NCBI GenBank assembly: GCA_964515055.1
Contig: CAZEUG010000012.1
Location: 1-50,622, forward strand
DNA length: 50,622 nucleotides
Source of the DNA: QAMX01 sp964515055
GTDB lineage: Bacteria; Bacillota; Clostridia; Oscillospirales; QAMX01
Direction: 5' to 3'
The position numbers and the translations under genes were made by a program. Numbering within the stretch: position 1 is the first letter of the stretch; every line of letters starts with the position of its first letter. This document shows, piece by piece, positions 43,253-50,622 of this stretch. The notes under the pieces were generated by a model. That model saw only the letters and a program-made list of their open reading frames with translations, ran no database searches and was not told the DNA's origin.

Positions 43253-43792
43253 TCAGCGGGCTTCCGCCAGGATTTCACGGATTTGGGACAGGCTTTCGGC
43301 GAACAGAATCCCCTCCTGTCGCTCCGGCGTGGAGAGTCCCTTTTGAACCATCTGCTGGAGAAGGCGGCGAAAATCGTCATAGAAGCCATTCAGGTTGTAT
43401 AAAATACAGGGGGCGTCGAGCAGCTTCAGCGAAACCATGGACATGACCTCGGCGATTTCTTCGAGTGTTCCGGTTCCGCCCGGAAATGCGAGAAAGGCAT
43501 CGCCGAGTGCAATCATTTTGGCCTTGCGCGTTGCCATGTCAGGCGTGACAATCAGTTCGGTCAAGCCGTCGAGCTGCATTTCGCGGTCAATGAACATCTG
43601 GGGTTCGACGCCGATGACCGGTGCGCCGGCGCGCAGTGCGCTTTCCGCCAGTTCGCCCATCAGGCCGGCTTTGGAGCCGCCGTAAATCAGCGTATGGCCG
43701 GCCGTTCCAATCCATTCGCCCAGTTCGCGCACGGCGGCTTTCAGTGCCGGGTCATTGCCCTCATTGGCACCGAGATAAACAGTCAGTTTCAT
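43253..43792 (-). CDS. LOG family protein (TIGR00730 type)
   Basis: 179 aa Rossmann-like. The motif PGGTGTLEEIAEV and the earlier YGGSKAGLMG, with RKAKMIALGDAF, define the LOG family, cytokinin-riboside 5'-monophosphate phosphoribohydrolases in plants. Bacterial members hydrolyse nucleoside monophosphates such as AMP. ATG 43792 is favoured with GAGGAAAA about 5-9 nt upstream; an ATG at 43807 is too close to the ribosome site. It lies after the hydrogenase terminator and its own promoter is unclear. Confidence 0.9.
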   Translation of the reverse strand: MKLTVYLGANEGNDPALKAAVRELGEWIGTAGHTLIYGGSKAGLMGELAESALRAGAPVIGVEPQMFIDREMQLDGLTELIVTPDMATRKAKMIALGDAFLAFPGGTGTLEEIAEVMSMVSLKLLDAPCILYNLNGFYDDFRRLLQQMVQKGLSTPERQEGILFAESLSQIREILAEAR

Positions 43793-43827
43793 CGTGGTTT
43801 TCCTCATTTCCTCAAGAGTGACCCGAT

Positions 43828-43866
43828 CAAAAACACAGGCGGAAACCATCCGGTTCCCGCCTGTGT
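43828..43866 (-). terminator. terminator of the hydrogenase operon
   Basis: A 10-bp stem (43833-43842 with 43857-43866) extended by four more pairs after a mismatch. Five T follow on the - strand. It lies 12 bp after the hydrogenase stop. Confidence 0.85.
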
Positions 43867-43878
43867 AATGGATGCGGC

Positions 43879-45627
43879 TCAGTATTTCTGGCGTGCTGTA
43901 TAGCCTGTATGCAGAATGTCGTGTGCCTTATGGCTGCCCGGCTTGCCAAAGTATTCGTCATAGACGCGCTGAACATCCGGATTTTCGTGGGATTTGCGAA
44001 CCGGAAGGTTCTGATCGTCTCTGTACAGGGCTGCCGCACGTTCCGCACGGATGTCGTGGAAATTCAGGTAGCTGCCAGAGTGAATCGGCTGACCGCCGCC
44101 GTTGACGCAGCCGCCCGGGCAGGCCATGATCTCCACAAAATCATACTGTTTCTCACCGGAGCGGATCATATCCAGCAGCTTTCTGGCATTGGCCAGCCCC
44201 GATGCGACGGCGACGCGGATTTCATTGCCCGCGAGGGTATAGGTCGCTTCCTTGATGCCGGCGGTTCCACGAACCTCTTCGAACTCGAGCTTTTCGAGCG
44301 GTTTGCCGGTGACGATTTCTGCGGCGGTTCGGAGCGCCGCTTCCATGACGCCGCCCGTGGCACCGAAGATGGTGCCTGCGCCGCTTCCGAGTCCAAACGG
44401 AGCATCGAATTCCTCATCCGGCAGATCATTGAACAGAATACCCTGCTTTTTGATCAAACGGGCGAGTTCACGCGTGGTCAGAACGACATCGATATCGGCA
44501 AGGCCTTCAACGGCGGTATGATCCATGCGCTGTGCTTCGAACTTCTTCGCGGTACACGGCATCACGCTGACAACAACGATATCTCTCGGATCCAGACCCA
44601 TTTTTTCGGCATAATAGGTTTTTGCAACGGAGCCGAACATTCCCTGCGGAGATTTGCAGGTGGAAATATGCGGCAGCATATCCGGATAGTTGTATTCGGC
44701 GAATTTAATCCAGCCCGGCGAGCAGGATGTGATGAGCGGGAGGGTTTCCTTTTTGCTGTAATGCTCCAGGAATTCCGTCGCCTCTTCCATAATCGTCAGG
44801 TCGGCGGTGAAATTCGTATCGAAGACGCCATCAAAGCCGAGGCGTTTCAAGGCGGCAACCATTTTGCCGGTCACGATGGAGCCGACCGGCAGGCCGAACT
44901 CTTCGCCCAGGCCGACACGGATGGCCGGTGCTGTCTGAACGATGACGTGCTTTGTGCTGTCGTTCAGCGCATCGATGACCTTTTGGGTATCGTCGCGTTC
45001 TGCAAGTGCACCGGTCGGGCAGACCGTGATGCACTGGCCGCAGGAGACGCAGGGAACCTCCGCCAGATCGGCCTCAAAGGCGGAACCGATATGGGTTTTG
45101 AAGCCGCGTTCGTTCGGACCAATGACGGAAACCGACTGAATCTTATCGCAGACGGCGACACAGCGGCGGCACAGGATGCATTTGCCGTTATCACGGTACA
45201 TATGGACGGCAGAATTGTCGATTTCGTATTCGTTGCGGACGCCTTCGAAGCGGTCTTCGTCGTCGATTCCGTATTCGTGGCAGAGCTTCTGCAGTTCGCA
45301 GTTGCCGCTGCGGACGCAGGACAGGCAGTTTCTCTTATGGTTGGAAAGAATCAGCTCCAGCGTTGTTTTCCGGGATTCGATGACCGCCGGGCTGTTTGTC
45401 CAGACTTCTGTCCCTTCGCGGTCGAGCGGATAGACACAGGCGGCCACCAGGCTGCGTGCGCCCTTGACTTCGACGACGCAGATGCGGCAGGCACCGATTT
45501 CATTGATGTCCTTCAGATAGCAGAGGGTGGGGATTTCGATGCCGACCGAGTGCGCCGCTTCCAGAATGGTTGCGCCCTTGGGAACCGAATAGTCCCGGCC
45601 GTTGATTTTGACATTGATTGTATCCAT
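43879..45627 (-). CDS. hndD: [FeFe] hydrogenase catalytic subunit (HndD/HydA, bifurcating type)
   Basis: 582 aa. Domains in order: [2Fe-2S] (C36, C47, C50, C64); His-ligated [4Fe-4S] (H97, C101, C104, C110); two ferredoxin [4Fe-4S] clusters (C150-C160 and C193-C203). The H-cluster domain then has TSCSPGW (C302), MPCTAKKFE (C358) and ACPGGCVNGGG (C503, C507), all intact, and a C-terminal small-subunit-like tail. It interconverts H+ and H2 and, with HndA-HndC, couples to NAD(P)H and ferredoxin. AAGGAGGAG lies about 9 nt before ATG 45627. It is the last gene of the operon. Confidence 0.96.
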   Translation of the reverse strand: MDTINVKINGRDYSVPKGATILEAAHSVGIEIPTLCYLKDINEIGACRICVVEVKGARSLVAACVYPLDREGTEVWTNSPAVIESRKTTLELILSNHKRNCLSCVRSGNCELQKLCHEYGIDDEDRFEGVRNEYEIDNSAVHMYRDNGKCILCRRCVAVCDKIQSVSVIGPNERGFKTHIGSAFEADLAEVPCVSCGQCITVCPTGALAERDDTQKVIDALNDSTKHVIVQTAPAIRVGLGEEFGLPVGSIVTGKMVAALKRLGFDGVFDTNFTADLTIMEEATEFLEHYSKKETLPLITSCSPGWIKFAEYNYPDMLPHISTCKSPQGMFGSVAKTYYAEKMGLDPRDIVVVSVMPCTAKKFEAQRMDHTAVEGLADIDVVLTTRELARLIKKQGILFNDLPDEEFDAPFGLGSGAGTIFGATGGVMEAALRTAAEIVTGKPLEKLEFEEVRGTAGIKEATYTLAGNEIRVAVASGLANARKLLDMIRSGEKQYDFVEIMACPGGCVNGGGQPIHSGSYLNFHDIRAERAAALYRDDQNLPVRKSHENPDVQRVYDEYFGKPGSHKAHDILHTGYTARQKY

Positions 45628-45641
45628 GAGTCCGCTCCTCC

Positions 45642-47427
45642 TTATTTCTTGATGATGGCGCCAAACTTGCATTTTTCCATACAGGCGCCGCACTTGATGC
45701 ACTTCGACGAGTCAATGACATGGGGCTGCTTCACGGTGCCGCTGATGGCATTCACCGGGCACTGTCTGGCGCAGGCCGTACAGCCTTTGCACTTGTCAGC
45801 CACAATTTCATAGTTCAGGAGCTTTTTGCAGACACCAGCCGGGCAGCGTTTCTCCGTGACGTGGGCGATGTATTCGTCCCGGAAGTAACGGAGGGTGGAG
45901 AGAACCGGGTTCGGTGCCGTCTGGCCAAGGCCGCAGAGGGAGTTGTTCTTGATGTAGTAACAGAGCTTCTCCATCTTATCCAGATCTTCCAGCGTCCCCT
46001 GCCCCTTTGTGATCTTGTCAAGAATTTCATACAGGCGTTTGGTGCCGATTCGACACGGCGTGCATTTTCCGCAGGATTCATCGACTGTGAATTCCAGGAA
46101 AAACTTGGCAATGTCCACCATGCAGTTGTCTTCGTCCATAACAATCAGACCGCCGGAGCCCATCATGGAGCCGATGCTGATCAGGTTGTCATAGTCGATC
46201 GGGATATCAAAGTGTTCAGCCGGGATACAGCCGCCGGACGGGCCACCGGTTTGTGCGGCCTTGAACTTCTTCCCGTTCGGGATGCCGCCGCCGATTTCCT
46301 CGATGACTTCGCGCAAGGTCGTTCCCATCGGGACTTCCACCAGACCGGTGTTGTGGATTTTGCCGCCGAGAGCGAATACCTTCGTCCCCTTGCTCTTTTC
46401 GGTTCCCATGGAGGAGAACCATTCCGGACCTTTGAGGATGATCTGTGCAATGTTGGCATAGGTTTCAACGTTATTCAGGATGGTCGGTTTGCCGAACAGA
46501 CCCTTCAGAGCCGGGAACGGCGGGCGCGGACGCGGTTCGCCGCGTTTGCCTTCGATGGAGGTCATCAGAGCGGTTTCTTCGCCGCAGACGAATGCACCGG
46601 CGCCGAGGCGGATTTCGATATCGAAATCAAAGCCGGTCGAGAAGATATTTTTGCCGAGGAGGCCGTATTCGCGCGCCTGATTGATGGCGATTTCCAGGCG
46701 TTTGACGGCAATCGGGTATTCAGCGCGGATGTAGATATAACCGTGTTGCGCCGATTGCATAACCGGCGATGGCCATGGCTTCAATGACGCTGTGTGGGTC
46801 GCCTTCCAGGACGGAGCGATCCATGAATGCACCCGGGTCGCCTTCATCGGCGTTGCAGCAGACGTATTTCTGGTCGGCCTGGTTGGCGGCGGCAAACTGC
46901 CATTTCAGGCCGGTCAGGAAGCCGGCACCGCCGCGGCCGCGGAGGCCGGAGTCCTTGACGATCTGGATGACCTGCTCCGGCGTGTATTCCGTCAGGCATT
47001 TGCCCAGTGCTTCGTAGCCGTCGTAGGCGATATATTCATCGATATTTTCCGGGTTGATCACGCCGCAGTTGCGGAGCGCAACACGTTTTTGTTTGGAGTA
47101 AAACGGAGTATGATTGAGCGATTTGATCATATCCTCCGTCACGGTTTCTTTGTAAAGCAGCCGTTTGACGGGACGCCCTTTGAGGAGGTGCTCCGTGACG
47201 ATTTCCGGCATATCGTCTGCCGTCACACCGGAATAGAACGAGCCTTCCGGATAGACAATCATGATCGGGCCGACGGCACAGAGGCCAAAGCAGCCGGTCT
47301 TAATGACCTGGATTTCTTCGCTCAGACCATTTTTTTCGATTTCGGCTTTCAGCGCATCAATGACCTTCGCGCTTCCGGAGGACGTGCATCCGGTACCTCC
47401 GCAGACAAGTACGTGGGAACGATACAT
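45642..47427 (-). pseudogene. hndC: NuoF-like diaphorase subunit HndC, frameshifted
   Basis: The 5' part (47427 to about 46746) has the thioredoxin-like [2Fe-2S] domain (CGGTGC, CFGLC) and the FMN/NADH motifs GRGGAGFLTGLKW and NADEGDPGAFMDRS. It continues to AGYAIGA and then runs into a stop near 46720. Homology continues in another frame from HGYIYIRAEYPIAV through the [4Fe-4S] motif ESCGKCTPCRIG to two C-terminal ferredoxin clusters, ending at 45642. The family reads IGA-x-HGYIY across the junction, so two bases are missing or one is extra at 46746. Rejoined it is full length, about 595 aa. A fresh mutation or a sequencing error are both possible; no slippery sequence is seen. It would oxidise or reduce NAD(P)H for the hydrogenase. 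Confidence 0.9.
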
Positions 47428-47447
47428 ATTTTTTCCTCCTTTATTGT

Positions 47448-47816
47448 TCAGGCATTCGCGCCGAGTGTGTATTCCGTCACAACGTTGCCGTTAATCACAT
47501 GGCTTTCCACGACGCTGCGTGCTTTTTCGGGGGTCATGTTGATATAGGTTGTTTTGGTACCGGTTTCATCCGTGATTTCGACGATCGGCTCATACTGGCA
47601 AAGGCCGATGCAGCCGGTCAGTGAGACGGCGACGTCCACCAGGCCGCTTTCGCCGATGGCATCCGTAATCGCTTTGACGACCGGGCGGGCGCCCGCAGCA
47701 ATTCCACAGGTTGCCATGCCGACAACGACGTGAACTCTGGCTTTATCGTCATTTCTGATGCCGATCTTCGTTTTCATCTGTTCTTTGATGGCTCTCAGTT
47801 CTTCGAGTGACTTCAT
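47448..47816 (-). CDS. hndB: HndB-like [2Fe-2S] ferredoxin-domain protein
   Basis: 122 aa. The thioredoxin-like ferredoxin domain has GMATCGIAAGARPV (C37) and LTGCIGLCQYEP (C69, C73). A C-terminal NMTPEKARSVVESHVINGNV is typical of HndB of NADP-reducing hydrogenases. It lies 20 bp before hndC and 12 bp after the ATPase-like gene. Only three Cys are in the cluster region, which is usual in this subfamily. It is an electron-transfer subunit by inference. Confidence 0.9.
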   Translation of the reverse strand: MKSLEELRAIKEQMKTKIGIRNDDKARVHVVVGMATCGIAAGARPVVKAITDAIGESGLVDVAVSLTGCIGLCQYEPIVEITDETGTKTTYINMTPEKARSVVESHVINGNVVTEYTLGANA

Positions 47817-47828
47817 AAATCCTTCTCC

Positions 47829-48389
47829 TTATTTCTTGTTCCACGCAGGGAATGTGTCCACAGGGAGCTCCACCCGGAAATAGGCTCGGAGAAATCCGGA
47901 AACCTCCGGTGCAGACAGCGGAATATCACCGAGGATTTCGCGCAGTCTGCGCGTATCCATGATCACAGTGTCTGCGTCCAGGTGGCAGGTCAGGACAAAA
48001 TCAATCTGCGGATAGCAGATGGCGAGCGTGGAAAACGTCTCGCTCAAATTGCCGAGGGGCATACAGTCGATGCTGTCTGTATGGAAAACAGCGTGCAGCA
48101 CCGTCCCCCTGCCTGCCTGCGATTGCATTGCAAAGCTGCCGCCTGTCATTTCTGCCGCCTGTCGATAGAGCGGGATGCCGAGGCCAATCCGCCGGTTGGA
48201 GCGGGTGGTATAAAACGGATCCGACGCACGTTTCAGCTGTTCGGCGGTCATGCCGCTTCCGTTATCGGCGATGGTGATCTCCAGTCGTCCGGACTGCGCT
48301 TTTGCCCGGAGCTCTGTCTGCACCAGCGTTGCACCGGCGGAAACGGAATTCTGAATGATATCCAGAATGTGAAGGGACAGCTCTCTCAT
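47829..48389 (-). CDS. histidine-kinase-type ATP-binding protein in the hydrogenase operon
   Basis: 186 aa. GHKL ATPase features: N box LDIIQNSVSAGAT, G1 IADNGSGM, and G2 IGLGIPLYRQAAEMTGG. There is no dimerisation/phosphorylation His domain, no sensor and no membrane segment, so it is not a complete kinase; it resembles anti-sigma/ATP-sensor proteins. Such genes recur in clostridial hnd operons between the NuoE- and HndB-like genes. It overlaps neither neighbour (5 and 12 bp gaps). A role in assembly or regulation is presumed only. Confidence 0.85.
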   Translation of the reverse strand: MRELSLHILDIIQNSVSAGATLVQTELRAKAQSGRLEITIADNGSGMTAEQLKRASDPFYTTRSNRRIGLGIPLYRQAAEMTGGSFAMQSQAGRGTVLHAVFHTDSIDCMPLGNLSETFSTLAICYPQIDFVLTCHLDADTVIMDTRRLREILGDIPLSAPEVSGFLRAYFRVELPVDTFPAWNKK

Positions 48390-48394
48390 CCTGC

Positions 48395-48892
48395 TTATGC
48401 GTATTTGGCCAGAATTTTATCCACATCGTCCACAGTCAGGCGGCCGTAGACTTCATCATCGACCGTCAAAACCGGGGCCAACCCGCAGGCACCGATGCAG
48501 CGGCACGCTTCCAGCGAGAACTTGCCATCCGGCGTACAGCCGCCGCTTTCCTTCATGCCAAGCCGTTCGCAGAGTTTTTGATAGATGGCGCCGGAGCCCT
48601 TGACATAACAGGCGGTACCCAGGCAGACGGAGATGCGGTGCTGACCCTTTGGTTCAATGGAAAACAGCGCGTAGAAGGTTACGACGCCGTAGACCTCTTC
48701 CAGGGAAATTCCCAGCCCGTCTGCCACAGCCATCTGAACCTCAAGCGGCAGATAGCCATATACTTCCTGCGCTTTTTTCAGAACCTGAACCAGCGCGCCC
48801 GGAATGTCTTTATGCTCGGCGATGATCTGTTCAAGCTGCGCCCGTTTTTCAGGCGAGTCCTTGAACGGGACTGTCTCCAACTTATTTTTCAT
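48395..48892 (-). CDS. hndA: NuoE-like hydrogenase subunit HndA
   Basis: 165 aa. The [2Fe-2S] ligands of the NuoE family are C90 and C95 (CLGTACYVKGS) and C132 and C136 (CIGACG). A helical N-terminal region precedes the thioredoxin-like domain. It passes electrons between the flavin subunit HndC and the rest of the complex. ATG 48892 follows GGAGG by 9 nt; the frame upstream to 48955 is not supported. First core gene of the hydrogenase operon. Confidence 0.93.
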   Translation of the reverse strand: MKNKLETVPFKDSPEKRAQLEQIIAEHKDIPGALVQVLKKAQEVYGYLPLEVQMAVADGLGISLEEVYGVVTFYALFSIEPKGQHRISVCLGTACYVKGSGAIYQKLCERLGMKESGGCTPDGKFSLEACRCIGACGLAPVLTVDDEVYGRLTVDDVDKILAKYA

Positions 48893-48984
48893 TCCTGCAA
48901 TCCTCCTCAAATATGCTGCGGTCAAAGACCCGGGGGGGCGAGACCATCTGCCCACACCGGGAACGGCTCCGCAGAGTTACCACT

Positions 48985-49013
48985 ATTGTATCACATTTTT
49001 CGAAATTTTTCCA
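48985..49013 (-). promoter_or_regulatory. possible promoter of the hnd core operon
   Basis: On the - strand TGGAAA (49008-49013), 17-nt spacer, TACAAT (48985-48990) preceded by TGTGA like an extended -10. It lies about 95 bp before hndA, between it and the DRTGG gene. Confidence 0.55.
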
Positions 49014-49032
49014 CTATTTCCTATTGAAAAAC

Positions 49033-49425
49033 CTAATTTTTTTTTGGCGGCGTCCAGCCTTTTTCCGGGAAACCGATCTCATTTCGATATCTTTTTTGTC
49101 TCGAAAGTTGCTGTGACAGACAAATCGCCGCCGTATAGACGTCTTCATGCGTGCATATAATTGTAATTTTCTCTTTAATCGCTACATCCAGTAGCGATTG
49201 ATCCGGCTGCTGTCCATCCGCCAGAATGATGCAGGCCACCTCGCGCAGCACAGCAACCGCCGCCACATTGACGTTTGTCATGACCGTAATCCACGCGGCA
49301 TTTTTCGCCGCATGGGTCATAGCGTGGCTCAAGAGGTCACCGCACCACCCACCGCAGACGGGCCTGTCCGCCCCCTCAACGGCCATCGGCCAGTTCAGCG
49401 CCAGCGACAATTCTCTGACAGTCAT
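49033..49425 (-). CDS. DRTGG domain protein upstream of the hydrogenase genes
   Basis: 130 aa. The sequence LSLALNWPMAVEGADRPVCG, CGDLLSHAMTHAAKNAAWIT, VLREVACIILADGQQPDQ and IICTHEDVYTAAICLSQQL matches small stand-alone DRTGG domains. These are related to the N-terminal part of HPr kinase, but here the kinase domain is absent. They occur in front of hydrogenase operons in Clostridia, presumably as regulators or metabolite sensors. ATG 49425 follows GGGAG by about 10 nt and a good promoter. Confidence 0.78.
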   Translation of the reverse strand: MTVRELSLALNWPMAVEGADRPVCGGWCGDLLSHAMTHAAKNAAWITVMTNVNVAAVAVLREVACIILADGQQPDQSLLDVAIKEKITIICTHEDVYTAAICLSQQLSRQKRYRNEIGFPEKGWTPPKKN

Positions 49426-49464
49426 ATCTGTTCCGCTCCCATCCTGAGATTTTCTGTTGATTTC

Positions 49465-49493
49465 ATTATACTACAAATTGGAAAGTCTGTAAA
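49465..49493 (-). promoter_or_regulatory. sigma-A promoter of the DRTGG gene
   Basis: On the - strand TTTACA (49488-49493), 17-nt spacer, TATAAT (49465-49470), about 40 bp before the start codon. It may also drive the downstream hydrogenase genes. Confidence 0.8.
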
Positions 49494-49502
49494 GAATTTT
49501 CT

Positions 49503-49547
49503 GCCGACAGCCCGGCCGTTTCAGCTGTAAACGGTCGGGCTGTCGGC
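49503..49547 (-). terminator. terminator of spoIVA
   Basis: A 19-bp stem with one G-T pair (49503-49521 with 49529-49547, 7-nt loop) 20 bp after the spoIVA stop. On the - strand AGAAAATTCTTT follows, a weak T tract. Confidence 0.6.
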
Positions 49548-49567
49548 GGTTTGATCGGATTGGGTGG

Positions 49568-50622
49568 CTACAGAATGATACAGATCAGGCCGGAGCTGCC
49601 TTCATTGATGATGCGTTCCAGCGTTTCGCGGAGTTTGCACCGCGCTGCTTCGGGCATATGGTTCAGTTTTCCGGTCAACCCTTCGCTGACCAGTTCATGC
49701 AGGGATTTGCCAAAAATGTTCGATTCCCAGATTTTCAGGGCATCATCCTCGAATTCGCTCATCAGCGATTCGACCAGCTCCTCCGATTGCTTTTCGCTGC
49801 CCACAATTGGTGAGACCGTGGTCTGGATATTCGCCTTGATCATGTGAATCGACGGAGCAGACGCCGACAGCTTCACGCCGAACTGGCTGCCCTGCCGAAC
49901 CAGCTCCGGCGGTTCCAGCGTCAGCTCCGCGATGCCCGGCGTCACGATGCCGTAGCCCTTCTGCTCCACCTCTTCGATGGCCGTTCGGAATCGTTCATAG
50001 GCCGCTTTCGTCTCGGCCAGCTCGCGTAGCAGCGGCAGGAGTGCCTGATCGCCGGACAGTGTGAAGCCGGTTTCTTCGTTGGCAATCCGATAAAAGACAG
50101 AGCGTGGGATTTCCACCTCCAGGGCAGCTGCGCCGTTGCTCAGACCGACGTCGCGGCAATGGCAGGAGGCAACGCAGTCCACCGCTGACAGAGTCGTTTC
50201 CAGCGTTTCGACATCGCGCACACGGCGGATACCGGACGCCGCATGGCCGGCACTCCGGAAAATGGTTTCCTTCAGCCAGTGGTTCGGTGGCAGCGACGTA
50301 CACCACTCCGGCAGGAACACATCGACCGTTTGCAGTGGGAATTCATAGAGAACGCTCGTCAGGATGGCCTCGATCGTCGGCACTTCCATCTGCATAACGT
50401 CCGCAGCCACGACGGAGACATCATAGCGGCTGCGCAGCTCGGCTGCGATGGACTGCGCCTCACTGCCGCTCGGATTGCTGGAATTGACGACAATCACGAA
50501 CGGTTTGCCGGTGGCCTGCAGCTCCTGAATAACGCGTGTCTCCGCCTCGGCATACTCTTCCCGCGGGATATCGGTGATCGTTCCGTCCGTTGTCACCATC
50601 ACGCCGATCGTTGCATGGTCGG
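49568..50622 (-). CDS. spoIVA: stage IV sporulation protein A, 5' end cut by window edge
   Basis: The visible part is the C-terminal 351 or so residues of SpoIVA, entering the window at DHATIGVMVTTDGTITDIPR. Family members read DHSTIG then LVVTTDGS at this point, so roughly the first 140 residues lie outside. It continues with KPFVIVVNSSNPSGSEAQ, a NKxD-like position of the TRAFAC GTPase-type ATPase domain, then the middle domain and the conserved end EGSSGLICIIL. SpoIVA polymerises on the forespore surface using ATP and anchors the spore coat. Presence shows a sporulation-capable lineage. Expressed in the mother cell (sigma E) in known species; the promoter is outside the window. Confidence 0.96.
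   Translation of the reverse strand, partial: DHATIGVMVTTDGTITDIPREEYAEAETRVIQELQATGKPFVIVVNSSNPSGSEAQSIAAELRSRYDVSVVAADVMQMEVPTIEAILTSVLYEFPLQTVDVFLPEWCTSLPPNHWLKETIFRSAGHAASGIRRVRDVETLETTLSAVDCVASCHCRDVGLSNGAAALEVEIPRSVFYRIANEETGFTLSGDQALLPLLRELAETKAAYERFRTAIEEVEQKGYGIVTPGIAELTLEPPELVRQGSQFGVKLSASAPSIHMIKANIQTTVSPIVGSEKQSEELVESLMSEFEDDALKIWESNIFGKSLHELVSEGLTGKLNHMPEAARCKLRETLERIINEGSSGLICIIL

Noticed and set aside
43909..45813. 634-aa open frame on the + strand
   Set aside because: Antisense to the hydrogenase gene, which has complete H-cluster motifs; the opposite frame arises from codon bias.
46720..46770. Programmed -1 or +1 frameshift in hndC
   Set aside because: No slippery heptamer or downstream stimulatory structure; the joined proteins of other bacteria are encoded in one frame, so mutation or error is more likely.
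1..50622. CRISPR arrays, tRNA/rRNA genes, insertion sequences or prophage
   Set aside because: No regularly spaced repeats, no tRNA-like cloverleafs, no transposase or integrase frame and no phage structural genes were seen on either strand.

Overview
The window is a chromosomal segment of a moderately GC-rich, anaerobic, spore-forming Firmicute, most likely a Clostridia/Oscillospiraceae-type gut or sludge bacterium. The evidence is a spoIVA gene at the right edge, an Hnd-type [FeFe]-hydrogenase operon, a valS gene behind a T-box leader, near-consensus sigma-A promoters with 17-nt spacers, purine-rich Shine-Dalgarno sites and U-tract terminators. I cannot name the species. No tRNA, rRNA, CRISPR array, insertion sequence or phage gene was seen.

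Left part (1-11.4 kb, mostly + strand). A tandem DUF1540 Cys-rich protein is followed by a histidine-phosphatase gene that overlaps the first half of a heterodimeric ABC exporter. Next come egsA/araM (sn-glycerol-1-phosphate dehydrogenase) and an AraL-like HAD phosphatase behind a perfect consensus promoter. Then follows a DUF1836 regulator / NfeD / flotillin cluster. The right end of this part is a decayed ABC-2 transporter: a C-terminal ATPase remnant plus a permease with stops and frameshifts.

Middle (11.4-24.7 kb, mostly - strand). This holds rpsT, a stand-alone PTS EIIC-like protein, ilvE, rodA and a calcineurin-type phosphoesterase. A carbohydrate locus follows, made of a TIM-barrel isomerase/epimerase, an AraC regulator, a sulfatase, a solute-binding lipoprotein and two CUT1 permeases. 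It has no ATPase and no sulfatase-maturating enzyme in the window, so both must come from elsewhere. A GT4 glycosyltransferase on the + strand runs tail-to-tail into an unrecognised 165-aa gene with about 100 bp of coding overlap.

Housekeeping block (24.7-43.8 kb). On the - strand there is a tight series: galK, DUF4364, DUF3048 lipoprotein, prfA, ywlC/Sua5, coaE, M18 aminopeptidase, fba. On the + strand are a small Smr protein and a GH38 alpha-mannosidase. Then, on the - strand, come valS with its T-box, and a feoA-feoB-FeoB-associated Cys-rich protein-pepC operon coupled by ATGA overlaps, then a LOG-family protein.

Right part (43.8-50.6 kb, - strand). This is an Hnd-type electron-bifurcating hydrogenase operon: a DRTGG protein, NuoE-like HndA, a histidine-kinase-type ATPase, HndB, NuoF-like HndC and the catalytic [FeFe] subunit. 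The HndC reading frame is broken by a frameshift near 46,746. The window ends inside spoIVA.

The most interesting points are the HndC frameshift, a dephospho-CoA kinase whose Walker A lysine is a threonine, the sulfatase/ABC/AraC locus with a 20-bp palindrome over its promoter, the bacterial G1P dehydrogenase/AraL pair, and the overlapping convergent gene of unknown function.
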